This document shows, piece after piece, positions 43,312 to 50,550 of a DNA stretch of 64,000 bases. The stretch's first letter is position 1. Every line of letters begins with the position of its first letter. The notes under the pieces are model-generated. The model did no database searches. It saw only the letters and a program-made list of their open reading frames with translations, and had not been told where the DNA came from. Made by a program: the position numbers and the translations under genes. The DNA comes from Allokutzneria sp. A3M-2-11 16 (GTDB lineage: Bacteria; Actinomycetota; Actinomycetes; Mycobacteriales; Pseudonocardiaceae), in the NCBI RefSeq assembly GCF_024213555.1, contig NZ_JANAVO010000003.1:372001-436000 (forward strand), in the 5' to 3' direction.

Positions 43312-44118
43312 GTGCGTTCCTTCAACTACGGCAAGGACATCCTGTCCACTCCGCGCGAACGGCGAGTCGTCCCCGAGGTGGCCGCCGAGGCGGGCGTCGT
43401 CGCCGAGGACCCCGACAGCGGTTTCTGCGGCGCGGTCGTGCGCGTCGAGTCCGGCTCGGTGCTGCTGGAGGACGCCGCGGGCCGACGACGGCTGTTCCCG
43501 ATGACCCCGGCCGCGTTCCTGATCGACGGCCAGCCGGTGACCCTCGTGCGCCCGGCGGCCGTGGCCGCTGCGCCCCGGGTCAGCGCGTCCGGCTCGGTGA
43601 AGGTGGACGGCCTGCGCGCTCGCACCGCCGCCGCGAGCCGGATCTGGGTCGAGGGCATCCACGACGCCGAGCTCGTCGAGCGCGTGTGGGGCCACGACCT
43701 GCGGGTCGAGGGCATCGTGGTGGAGCCGCTGCACGGCGTCGACGACCTCGCCGCGTTGGTCGCGGAGTTCGGCCCCGCGCCGACGCGGAGGCTCGGCGTG
43801 CTGGTGGACCACCTCGTCGACGGCAGCAAGGAGTCGCGGGTCGTCGCCGCCGTGGCCGACCCGAACGTGCTGGTCACCGGGCATCCGTACGTCGACGTCT
43901 GGCAGGCCGTGAAGCCTTCGGTGCTCGGCATCCCTTCGTGGCCGACCATCCCGAAGGGCACGCCGTGGAAGGAAGGCGTCTGCGCGCGCCTCGGTTGGGG
44001 CGAGCCCGCGGACGGCTGGCGCCGCGTGCTCTCCTCGGTGAGCGGCTTCCGCGACCTGGAGTCCCCGCTGCTCAGCGCCGTCGAACACCTCATCGACTTC
44101 GTCACGGTGCCGTCCTGA
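43312..44118 (+). CDS. DUF3097 protein
   Basis: A 268-residue protein matching the actinobacterial DUF3097 family, with GFCGAVVRVESGSVLLED, ASRIWVEGIHDAELVERVWG, RLGVLVDHLVDGSKESRVV and LVTGHPYVDVWQAVKPSVLG. The middle part resembles a Toprim-like fold (EGIHDAE, LVDHLVDGSKE), hinting at nucleic-acid or phosphotransfer chemistry, but no activity is known. GTG start. Confidence 0.88.
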   Translation: MRSFNYGKDILSTPRERRVVPEVAAEAGVVAEDPDSGFCGAVVRVESGSVLLEDAAGRRRLFPMTPAAFLIDGQPVTLVRPAAVAAAPRVSASGSVKVDGLRARTAAASRIWVEGIHDAELVERVWGHDLRVEGIVVEPLHGVDDLAALVAEFGPAPTRRLGVLVDHLVDGSKESRVVAAVADPNVLVTGHPYVDVWQAVKPSVLGIPSWPTIPKGTPWKEGVCARLGWGEPADGWRRVLSSVSGFRDLESPLLSAVEHLIDFVTVPS

Positions 44119-44190
44119 TCGAAGATCACGCGTGGGTCACGTGGGGCGTTGCGGAGGACAGCGGGGGCGCGGTTCTGCCACGATGAGGGC

Positions 44191-44622
44191 ATGGCCGCTC
44201 TTGTGTGGCTGATCGCCGGCGTGCTGCTGATCGCAGCCGAGGTGCTCTCCGGGGACTTCGTCCTGCTGATGATCGGCCTTGCCGCCCTCGCCGCCGCGGG
44301 TTCCTCCGCGCTGGGGGCCGCCCTGCTCGTCGACGCGATCGTGTTCGGGGTCGCCTCGGTCGCCCTGATCGCGCTCGCCCGCCCCGCCATCAAACGGCGG
44401 CTGCTCGCGGGCGACACCATGAAGATGCACACCGAGGCGCTCGTCGGGGCCAAGGCCGTTGTGCTGTCCACTGTGGACAGTCATGGGGGCCAGGTGAAGC
44501 TCGGCGGTGAGGTGTGGACCGCCCGCAGCTACGACGAGACCCAGGTGCTGGAACCCGGCAGCACCGTGACGGTGATGAGCATTTCCGGGGCTACGGCGAT
44601 CGTCTGGTCGGAGGAGATGTAG
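44191..44622 (+). CDS. nfeD: NfeD-family membrane protein
   Basis: A 143-residue protein with two or three N-terminal membrane helices (residues 1-70) and a C-terminal OB-fold domain with GAKAVVLSTVDSHGGQVKL and ARSYDETQVLEPGSTVTVM. This is the short NfeD1b-type form without the serine protease domain. It ends directly before the SPFH gene, the standard pairing in which NfeD and an SPFH/flotillin-like protein act together in membrane organisation. The ATG at 44191 was chosen because the first helix starts there. It contains one copy of the iterated palindrome (44466-44478). Confidence 0.9.
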   Translation: MAALVWLIAGVLLIAAEVLSGDFVLLMIGLAALAAAGSSALGAALLVDAIVFGVASVALIALARPAIKRRLLAGDTMKMHTEALVGAKAVVLSTVDSHGGQVKLGGEVWTARSYDETQVLEPGSTVTVMSISGATAIVWSEEM

Positions 44623-45816
44623 GTGGACGCAGCAACTGTCACGCTTGTCGTGGTGGCGGTCATCGTGCTGTTGGTACTGGTCACGGTCGCCAAGGCGGTC
44701 CTGGTCATCCCGCAGGCGCAGGCCGCCGTCATCGAACGGCTCGGCCGGTTCCGCGCGGTCGCCGCGCCCGGCCTGAACTTCCTGCTGCCGTTCCTGGACA
44801 AGGTGCGCGCGCGGATCGACCTGCGCGAACAGGTGGTGTCCTTCCCGCCGCAGCCGGTGATCACCCAGGACAACCTGACGGTCTCCATCGACACCGTCGT
44901 CTACTTCCAGGTCACCGACCCGCGCGCCGCGGTCTACGAGATCTCCAACTACATCATCGGCGTCGAGCAGCTGACCACGACGACGCTGCGCAACGTGGTC
45001 GGCGGGATGAGCCTTGAGGAGACGCTGACCTCGCGCGACTCCATCAACGGCCAGCTGCGCGGTGTGCTCGACGAGGCCACCGGCCGCTGGGGCATCCGCG
45101 TCTCCCGGGTGGAGCTCAAGGCGATCGACCCGCCGCCGTCCATCCAGGACTCGATGGAGAAGCAGATGCGCGCGGACCGGGAGAAGCGCGCCATGATCCT
45201 CACCGCCGAGGGCCAGCGGGAGGCGTCGATCAAGACCGCCGAGGGCCAGAAGCAGGCGTCGATCCTCTCCGCGGAGGGCCAGAAGCAGGCCGCGATCCTC
45301 TCCGCGGAGGGTGAGCGGCAGAGCCGCATCCTGCGCGCCCAGGGCGAGCGCGCCGCCCGCTACCTCCAGGCGCAGGGCCAGGCCAAGGCGATCGAGAAGG
45401 TCTTCGCCGCGGTGAAGGCGGGCAAGCCGACGCCGGAACTGCTCGCCTACCAGTACCTCCAGACGCTGCCGCAGATGGCGCAGGGCGACTCCAACACCGT
45501 GTGGATGGTGCCCAGCCAGTTCGGCGACGCGCTGCAGGGCTTCGCGAAGATGTTCGGCGACAAGGGCGACGACGGCGTGTTCCGCTACGAGCCTCCCGCC
45601 GACGACACGACCTCGCGCCCCGAGGCCGACGACGAGGAGACCGCGGGCTGGTTCGACACCGCGCCCGATCCCCACGTCGCCAAGGCCGTGCAGGAGGCGG
45701 AAGCCGTTGCGCGCAAGGAGGTTCCGGGTCCGCTGGGCACCGGCACCCCCGAGCTGGGCACCGGCGCCCCTCGGATCTCCTCCGGCTCGACGGAACTGGC
45801 GGACGGGGAGAAGTGA
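44623..45816 (+). CDS. qmcA: SPFH/band 7 (QmcA-type) membrane protein
   Basis: A 397-residue protein. One N-terminal helix (residues 5-25) is followed by the SPFH domain (QAAVIERLGRFRAVAAPGLN, VDTVVYFQVTDPRAAVYEIS, TLRNVVGGMSLEETL). A long helical part follows with five or six tandem 11-residue units of the AEGQKQASILS type (about residues 195-260), and an acidic, Pro/Gly-rich tail of about 90 residues. Band 7 proteins oligomerise at the membrane with NfeD partners. GTG start immediately after nfeD. Confidence 0.92.
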   Translation: MDAATVTLVVVAVIVLLVLVTVAKAVLVIPQAQAAVIERLGRFRAVAAPGLNFLLPFLDKVRARIDLREQVVSFPPQPVITQDNLTVSIDTVVYFQVTDPRAAVYEISNYIIGVEQLTTTTLRNVVGGMSLEETLTSRDSINGQLRGVLDEATGRWGIRVSRVELKAIDPPPSIQDSMEKQMRADREKRAMILTAEGQREASIKTAEGQKQASILSAEGQKQAAILSAEGERQSRILRAQGERAARYLQAQGQAKAIEKVFAAVKAGKPTPELLAYQYLQTLPQMAQGDSNTVWMVPSQFGDALQGFAKMFGDKGDDGVFRYEPPADDTTSRPEADDEETAGWFDTAPDPHVAKAVQEAEAVARKEVPGPLGTGTPELGTGAPRISSGSTELADGEK

Positions 45817-47058
45817 TCACTCGTCGGGCAGCTTGAGGAACAGCGTCAGCCCGGCACTGACCAGGTACAGGACGGCGAAGATCACCATCACGCCCTGCAC
45901 CCCGAACGGGCCGAGGAACAACCCCGCGATGGCGGGACCGGCCATCACACTGGCGCCCGCGCCGAGGTTCAGCGCGGCCATCGCCTGCCCCTTGTGCTCG
46001 GGCGCCAGTGACGGCATCAGCGCCGACAGCGGCACGTAGCCCGCGAGCGTCGCCCCGTAGGCCGCCGCGACCAGCAGCGCCAGCCAGTACTGCGGGCCCG
46101 CCGCGACCGGCACGTGGTAGAGCAACAGGATCGTCAGCGCCGACCCGACGCCGCCGCACCACGCCACAGTGCGGCGCCAGCCCAGCCGGTCGCCGACGAT
46201 CCCGAAGATCAGGTTGAACACGATGTTGGTGGCGAACATGACCGTCAGCAGCCGCAGCCACTGGCCGAGGGTGAAGCCGATCGTCTCGGTGAAGAACAGC
46301 GGCAGGAACACCAGGAACCCGAACTGCGGGGCGGTGTTGATCACCCGGACCAGGCAGCCGACGCCGATCCTGGGGTTGCGCCACAGGATGCTCACGCTGC
46401 CGAGCAGGGTCGCCAGCGGGCGCTCACCCGCCGGGGCGAGGCGGTGGAAGCCGGTGCGCTCCCGGACCAGCAGCAGCGCGATCAGCCCGCCGAGGACGAT
46501 CAGCGCCAGCGCCACCCACAGCGTCGCCAGCGGCCCGATGACCGGGATCAGCCCGCTGGCCACGAGGGAACCCAGCGTCGGCAGGCCGCCGGTGAAGGCG
46601 AACCAGAACCACCCCACCGCCGTGCCCAGCCGCTCGCGCGGGGTCGCCGCGGCCACCCAGACCAGGAACCCGAATGCGAACAACGGATAGCCGAACCCGC
46701 GCAGCCCGTATCCCAGCAGCAGCAAGGGGAAGTTCATCGTCGGCACCGCGACCACCAGGAACAGCACCTGGAACACGACCCAGACGACCAGGCCCAGCGC
46801 CATCACCCGGCGCGGGCCCCACAGGTCCGACAGCGCGCCGGAGAGCCACGCCGCGATGCCCGCGGTGACGCCGTACACGGTGAACAGCAGCGCCACCTGC
46901 TGGGTCGAGAGCCCTTGCGCCACCAGGTACGGCGAGAGGTAACCCGCCTCGACGCCGTCGCCGATCATGAAGATCAGCACGCCGAGGAAGCCCCACGCCA
47001 GGGGGCGCGGGATACCTGAGCGCTCCACCAGGGAAGGCCGCGTCACCGTCTCCGTCAT
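45817..47058 (-). CDS. MFS permease, RbtT/DalT/CsbX polyol-type
   Basis: A 413-residue, 12-helix major facilitator. The N-terminus (GIPRPLAWGFLGVLIFMIGD, then GVEAGYLSPYL) is characteristic of the polyol permease branch (ribitol, arabitol; CsbX). Other motifs are SGALSDLWGPRRVMALGL and RVINTAPQFGFLVFLPLFF. The ATG at 47058 was chosen because the longer frame adds about 100 residues unlike any permease. Its natural regulator may be the DeoR gene at 50549-51325, now separated from it by a toxin-immunity island (inference). Confidence 0.88.
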   Translation of the reverse strand: MTETVTRPSLVERSGIPRPLAWGFLGVLIFMIGDGVEAGYLSPYLVAQGLSTQQVALLFTVYGVTAGIAAWLSGALSDLWGPRRVMALGLVVWVVFQVLFLVVAVPTMNFPLLLLGYGLRGFGYPLFAFGFLVWVAAATPRERLGTAVGWFWFAFTGGLPTLGSLVASGLIPVIGPLATLWVALALIVLGGLIALLLVRERTGFHRLAPAGERPLATLLGSVSILWRNPRIGVGCLVRVINTAPQFGFLVFLPLFFTETIGFTLGQWLRLLTVMFATNIVFNLIFGIVGDRLGWRRTVAWCGGVGSALTILLLYHVPVAAGPQYWLALLVAAAYGATLAGYVPLSALMPSLAPEHKGQAMAALNLGAGASVMAGPAIAGLFLGPFGVQGVMVIFAVLYLVSAGLTLFLKLPDE

Positions 47059-47188
47059 GCGGAGGAGAAGACGGCAGTGCCCGTGGTCGGCGCAACACGC
47101 TGCGCCCAACACCACGTGAGGAACGCCCGCGTGCCGCGTGAAGTGCTCCACCCTGACCAGGCTGAGCGTCGGAGCACGTGTGAACTCA

Positions 47189-47207
47189 GTGTTATCTTCA
47201 CATTCGT
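47189..47207 (+). repeat. Left 19-bp direct repeat flanking the toxin-immunity island, with -10 box
   Basis: GTGTTATCTTCACATTCGT here and GTGTTATCTTCACATCCGT at 50532-50550 differ at one base and lie in the same orientation. The embedded TATCTT (47193-47198) is a plausible -10 hexamer, giving a start about 45 bp before the deaminase gene. The preceding TGTGAA (47179-47184) pairs with TTCACA (47197-47202) as a dyad, so this copy may also be part of an operator for the divergent MFS gene. Confidence 0.6.
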
Positions 47208-47248
47208 TGGGCATTGCCCCGCTCCTCTGGACGCGGCAGCCTGGAGGA

Positions 47249-47953
47249 ATGTCCATCCGGGCTGAGGTCGCCGCCACCGCGCGGGCCGCTGTGGCGGAGC
47301 TCCCGCTCGACCTGGTCGACGTTGCCGAGGATGCCCTCGACGAGACGGCCACGACGTGGGATCACGCAACAGAAGGAAGCCCTGACCTTGCCCGCGATGA
47401 GGTCCACGGCCTCCTGGAGACAGCCAAGGACAACCTTCGCGCGGTCCGGCGACGGCTACGCCAACTGCCCGCCCGGGTCGAGTCCTGGATCACCGGCCTC
47501 GGCGGAGCCTTGGCTGCGGTCGTGGAACCGCCGGGCGAACCGAGCATCGCCGAGCTGGTCGAGCGGGCCCGCGCGGACCTGCCGCCGCCGGTGCCCAAGC
47601 GACAGCCCAGCAAGACACAGAAGATCACCCACGGCCGCCTCCTCGACGAGCACGGCGTGATCGTCGGACGCCTGGTGTCCGGTACCGATACCGACAGCGC
47701 CGAGGCGGACCGGCTCATCACCGACGCCGGGTTTCGGCAGCAACTCGGCATCGCCTTGCATGTGGAGCTCAAGGCCCTAGTGCGGATGCGTGCCGGCGGA
47801 CAGCGACACACCACGCTTCTCATCAACAACGTGCCGTGTCCGGGCCCGTTCGGATGCGACAAGATGTTGCCGCGGCTGCTGCGCCCTGGCGAGTCCTTGA
47901 CCGTCTACGGCCCCGAGGGTTACCGCAGCACTTACAGGAGGACGGCCCCGTGA
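47249..47953 (+). CDS. SCP1.201/DddA-like deaminase toxin
   Basis: A 234-residue protein. Residues 1-110 are helical with no known domain (AEDALDETATTWDHATE, LRAVRRRLRQLPARVESW). From about residue 125 comes a SCP1.201-like deaminase domain: the zinc/proton-shuttle motif HVELK (His171, Glu173) and the second motif PCPGPFGC (Cys197, Cys203), followed by LPRLLRPGESLTVYG. This fold includes DddA, which deaminates cytosine in double-stranded DNA; the actual substrate is unknown. GGAGGA precedes the ATG. The overlapping Imm1 gene supports a toxin role. No secretion signal is visible. Confidence 0.85.
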   Translation: MSIRAEVAATARAAVAELPLDLVDVAEDALDETATTWDHATEGSPDLARDEVHGLLETAKDNLRAVRRRLRQLPARVESWITGLGGALAAVVEPPGEPSIAELVERARADLPPPVPKRQPSKTQKITHGRLLDEHGVIVGRLVSGTDTDSAEADRLITDAGFRQQLGIALHVELKALVRMRAGGQRHTTLLINNVPCPGPFGCDKMLPRLLRPGESLTVYGPEGYRSTYRRTAP

Positions 47954-48369
47954 CCACCATGCAGGCCTGGTACGACATCGACCAGGACCAGGAACTCGTG
48001 CTCGACGACGAGACCGCCGTCGACCAGCTTCTCGACCGGCTCGCCACCGGGCCCGAACCGCTCGTGGTGTCGCTGTTCCGCAGCGAGGACCTGGCAGGCG
48101 ACCAGCTGCCCGACATCGAGTTCTGGGTCGGTGTCGGCGCCGTGCCCGGCCGTGGCCTGATCCAGTGCAGCGACTCAGTGGGCCTGTGGGTCACCCGCAG
48201 CGACGACGCCACGCGCACTGACACCGTGTTCTACAACTACATGAACACCTCGCACACCTTTCCCGCGGGTTCCGAGATCCCCCTCGATCAGGTCCGCGCC
48301 GCGATCCGCGAGTTCTCCGCCACCGGCCGACGTCCCTCCGGCGTCGCGTGGCAGCGCGTCGACCGCTGA
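47950..48369 (+). CDS. Imm1-family immunity protein, partner of the deaminase
   Basis: A 139-residue protein with MQAWYDIDQDQELVLDDETA, VSLFRSEDLAGDQLPDIEFW, YMNTSHTFPAGSEIPLDQVR and REFSATGRRPSGVAWQ, matching the Imm1 family usually paired with SCP1.201-type deaminases. It is acidic, which suits binding to a nucleic-acid-acting toxin. The GTG overlaps the toxin stop by 4 bp (GTGA), indicating translational coupling. A paralogue lies at 50110-50526. A short terminator-like hairpin follows. Confidence 0.87.
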   Translation: MTTMQAWYDIDQDQELVLDDETAVDQLLDRLATGPEPLVVSLFRSEDLAGDQLPDIEFWVGVGAVPGRGLIQCSDSVGLWVTRSDDATRTDTVFYNYMNTSHTFPAGSEIPLDQVRAAIREFSATGRRPSGVAWQRVDR

Positions 48370-48376
48370 CCCTCAA

Positions 48377-48395
48377 CCTCGCCGCGAGGGTTTTT
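48377..48395 (+). terminator. Short Rho-independent-like terminator after the toxin-immunity pair
   Basis: Stem CCTCG (48377-48381) and CGAGG (48385-48389) with a CCG loop, followed by GTTTTT, 8 bp after the Imm1 stop. The T-run is rare in this GC-rich sequence, which supports a terminator despite the short stem. Confidence 0.55.
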
Positions 48396-48439
48396 CCTTT
48401 CCGGTCAACATCATTTCTTCCGTACTGTCCACAACAGAC

Positions 48440-48673
48440 TCAACGTCTTCCCAGTCGCTCGCCGCACCGCGCACACTTCGGCAGCCGAAACTGCTCATTG
48501 TCCAAAGCTTGCGGCGGCATCAACACCTCGCCCCCGCACGCTCTCGCAGCCAGCGCCCCAGGCCGGTGATCCCCGAGCACACCGCGCATCGCGTGCCGCT
48601 GCCCACCGACCGGCCACCAGTAGTGGTTGCCACCGGCTGCGACATCCTCTCGCTCCAATACCGGGCTAGCCAC
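48440..48673 (-). CDS. Small zinc-finger protein (zf-HC3-like)
   Basis: A 77-residue protein. It has HYWWPVGGQRHAM, then ACGGEV and, near the C-terminus, PKCARCGER, giving a His-Cys-Cys-Cys zinc-binding set typical of small actinomycete zinc-finger proteins encoded beside XRE regulators. The GTG at 48673 has GGAGAGGA 5 nt upstream, which supports the start. It lies 90 bp downstream of the XRE gene, separated by a perfect 23-bp palindrome that may be its operator. Function unknown; a regulatory partner is likely. Confidence 0.6.
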   Translation of the reverse strand: MASPVLEREDVAAGGNHYWWPVGGQRHAMRGVLGDHRPGALAARACGGEVLMPPQALDNEQFRLPKCARCGERLGRR

Positions 48674-48728
48674 AGCAGTCCTCTCCCTCTGTCAAGAGGT
48701 AGAGGACGCTATGAACCCCAGTCCTCAG

Positions 48729-48751
48729 ACTGTTGTCACCGTGACAACAGT
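48729..48751. promoter_or_regulatory. 23-bp perfect operator-like palindrome
   Basis: ACTGTTGTCAC (48729-48739), one central base, and GTGACAACAGT (48741-48751). It sits between the stop of the XRE gene and the start of the small zinc-finger gene on the same strand, followed in that direction by an AT-richer stretch. The symmetry and length fit a dimeric repressor site, most simply for the neighbouring XRE protein. Confidence 0.6.
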
Positions 48752-48763
48752 CCCTCGGAAGGG

Positions 48764-49948
48764 CTAGACGGGAAGCCCTGCGCGGTACGCCATGCCCCGG
48801 AGTTCTCTGCGGACGGCGTTCCCCTTGACCTTGGCGAGCAGTTCGCTGAGGACGGAGCGGATGAACGGATGCCTGTGGATGCGGGTGGGAGAGATCTTCT
48901 CGGCTTCTCGGAGCATCATCACAGCCGCATCGTGCTGTTTCGGAAGCCGAGCCAGCGCCCGACCGTATTCGCGCCAGTACGCCGCTTTCCGTGTGGGCGA
49001 GGACAACGCTTCGGGATTCACGGTCGGCGCGATCTTCGCGGCAGTCGCGTACTCGCCGGCCTCAAGGGCTACCGACATTCGCCAGACACCGACGTTGCTG
49101 GGACCGAAACCAAGCCACAGGGCGCTTCCCTCGCCGGAGCGCCTGGCGAGTTCGTCCGCGTACTCCAGTGCGGCCACACGCTCGCCCTGGTCCTTTTTCG
49201 CTGCGGCCACAAGGGAGGAGGCCAGGGCCAGCATCCCGGTGAGCTGCATGTGGTCCGACGTTCGTGTGCCCACGCCGGGGGCCGAGAGCGTTCGTGACGC
49301 GAGGTCGAAAGCGCCGGCGCCCATCAACCCGAAAGCTGTCCCGAAGGCACTGATGCCCAGCGCGAGCGGATCGTCAAGGCGTTCGGCGGCATCCCGCGCA
49401 AGTGTGGCGGCTTGCCAACCGAGGTCCATGTTCGCCCCGATGTCCGTGAGCCACGCCTGTGTGCCCTGGACGTGGATCACCGCCAGCAATCGCAGCACCT
49501 GCTGGACGTCGCGCCCCGCGTCCAGCGTCGTGTGAAGATCACGAAGTAGTGGAGGGAGCGCTCGGCCGACTTCGGCGTACTGACAGTCCCTCTGAGCATC
49601 GAGCAGCGATGCCGCTCGGACAGACAGCGTTTCGACAGGGAATACTTTCCCTTGTGGTTCACCCATGCTGATCGACTGCAGCGCAAGCCTGACGGGACCG
49701 AGCGCCTGGTCCTCGGCGAGATCGCCGGGTGTCACGACACCCGGACCGGTGATCTCCGACGGGGCGACTTCGAGCGCGTTCGCCAAGTCGACGATCAAGG
49801 ACCTTCGATCAAGGGCGCGGGTGCCGTTCTCCAGGTGAGAAAGGTGACCGGCGGAGATCCCCGCAAGTCCTGCGACAACACGCAGGGACTTGCCACGCGC
49901 CTGTCGAATCTCCCGAAGGCGCGCGCCGAAGTTCACGTTCGTGTCCAC
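48764..49948 (-). CDS. XRE-family regulator with long helical C-terminal domain
   Basis: About 394 residues. The N-terminal helix-turn-helix has ARLREIRQARGKSLRVVAGL and GISAGHLSHLENGTR. The rest (residues 90-390) is helical, TPR-like, as in actinomycete XRE regulators of development or secondary metabolism (WhiJ-like systems). The GTG at 49948 is chosen over one 12 bp upstream because GAGG lies at correct spacing. It sits inside the toxin-immunity island between the two Imm1 genes and is followed by a 23-bp palindrome and the zinc-finger gene. Confidence 0.85.
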   Translation of the reverse strand: MDTNVNFGARLREIRQARGKSLRVVAGLAGISAGHLSHLENGTRALDRRSLIVDLANALEVAPSEITGPGVVTPGDLAEDQALGPVRLALQSISMGEPQGKVFPVETLSVRAASLLDAQRDCQYAEVGRALPPLLRDLHTTLDAGRDVQQVLRLLAVIHVQGTQAWLTDIGANMDLGWQAATLARDAAERLDDPLALGISAFGTAFGLMGAGAFDLASRTLSAPGVGTRTSDHMQLTGMLALASSLVAAAKKDQGERVAALEYADELARRSGEGSALWLGFGPSNVGVWRMSVALEAGEYATAAKIAPTVNPEALSSPTRKAAYWREYGRALARLPKQHDAAVMMLREAEKISPTRIHRHPFIRSVLSELLAKVKGNAVRRELRGMAYRAGLPV

Positions 49949-50109
49949 GGGACACCTCACTTCGCCGAGTCTCCTCCGCCGGAACCCCGGGCTCGTCGGC
50001 CCGGGATGTTGCCCTCTCGGCGAAAGAGGTATCCATACGGTACGGCGTTCACGATCGAGCGGCCACGGTCAGCCCTCGGCGGACCGGCGATTCGTGAGCG
50101 TCCGCTGCC

Positions 50110-50526
50110 GTGACCGCCATGCAGGCCTGGTACGACCACACCCACGGCGACGAGGGTGTGCTGCTCGACGGCGCCGCCGAGGTCGACAAGCTGCTGACCA
50201 CTCTCGCGGCCGAGCCGGGCGCGTGTCTGGTCGCGTTGTTCCGGACGGCCGACCTGGCCGAGTTCTCGCCCCCGTGCGAGCTGCTGGTCGGAGTCGGGGG
50301 AGGCGAACCGATCGGAGTCATGCAGTTCAGTGACCGCGACGGCCGGTGGGTCAGTCAAGGGGAGCCGAGCGGATTCGACACGCTTGCCTACTACTACATG
50401 GGAACCCCGACCGAATATCCGACGGACGCTCCCATTCCGTTGCCGCGGCTGCTCGCCGCCGTGCACGAGTTCGCCGCCACCGGGGATCGGCCTGCGGGCA
50501 TCGTCTGGCAGGCCACCGACAGGTAG
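50110..50526 (+). CDS. Second, orphan Imm1-family immunity protein
   Basis: A 138-residue paralogue of the Imm1 protein at 47950: both begin with the same MQAWYD motif and share LVALFRTADLAEF-type, YYMGTPTEYPTDAPIPLPRL-type and EFAATGDRPAGIVWQ-type blocks. The GTG start is preceded by near-identical nucleotides in both genes. No toxin gene precedes this copy; the upstream DNA is the promoter region of the XRE gene. It probably protects against related deaminases made by other strains, or remains from a lost toxin gene. Confidence 0.85.
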   Translation: MTAMQAWYDHTHGDEGVLLDGAAEVDKLLTTLAAEPGACLVALFRTADLAEFSPPCELLVGVGGGEPIGVMQFSDRDGRWVSQGEPSGFDTLAYYYMGTPTEYPTDAPIPLPRLLAAVHEFAATGDRPAGIVWQATDR

Positions 50527-50531
50527 TCCCG

Positions 50532-50550
50532 GTGTTATCTTCACATCCGT
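50532..50550 (+). promoter_or_regulatory. Right 19-bp direct repeat and leaderless promoter of the deoR gene
   Basis: The sequence GTGTTATCTTCACATCCGT repeats the one at 47189-47207 with one mismatch. TATCTT (50536-50541) ends 7 nt before the deoR GTG (50549), the spacing of a leaderless transcript, so this repeat forms the deoR promoter. Together with the left copy it brackets the 3.3-kb toxin-immunity island. Confidence 0.6.

Noticed and set aside
48348-48569. Plus-strand ORF after the Imm1 gene
   Set aside because: It overlaps the terminator and is antisense to the zinc-finger gene, with no ribosome-binding site or coding bias.
49961-50024. Nested inverted repeats upstream of the XRE gene (TTCGCCGAG/CTCGGCGAA with inner CCCGGG pairs)
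   Set aside because: They are in the promoter region and could be an operator, but arms are far apart (46 bp) and GC-rich, so chance is not excluded.
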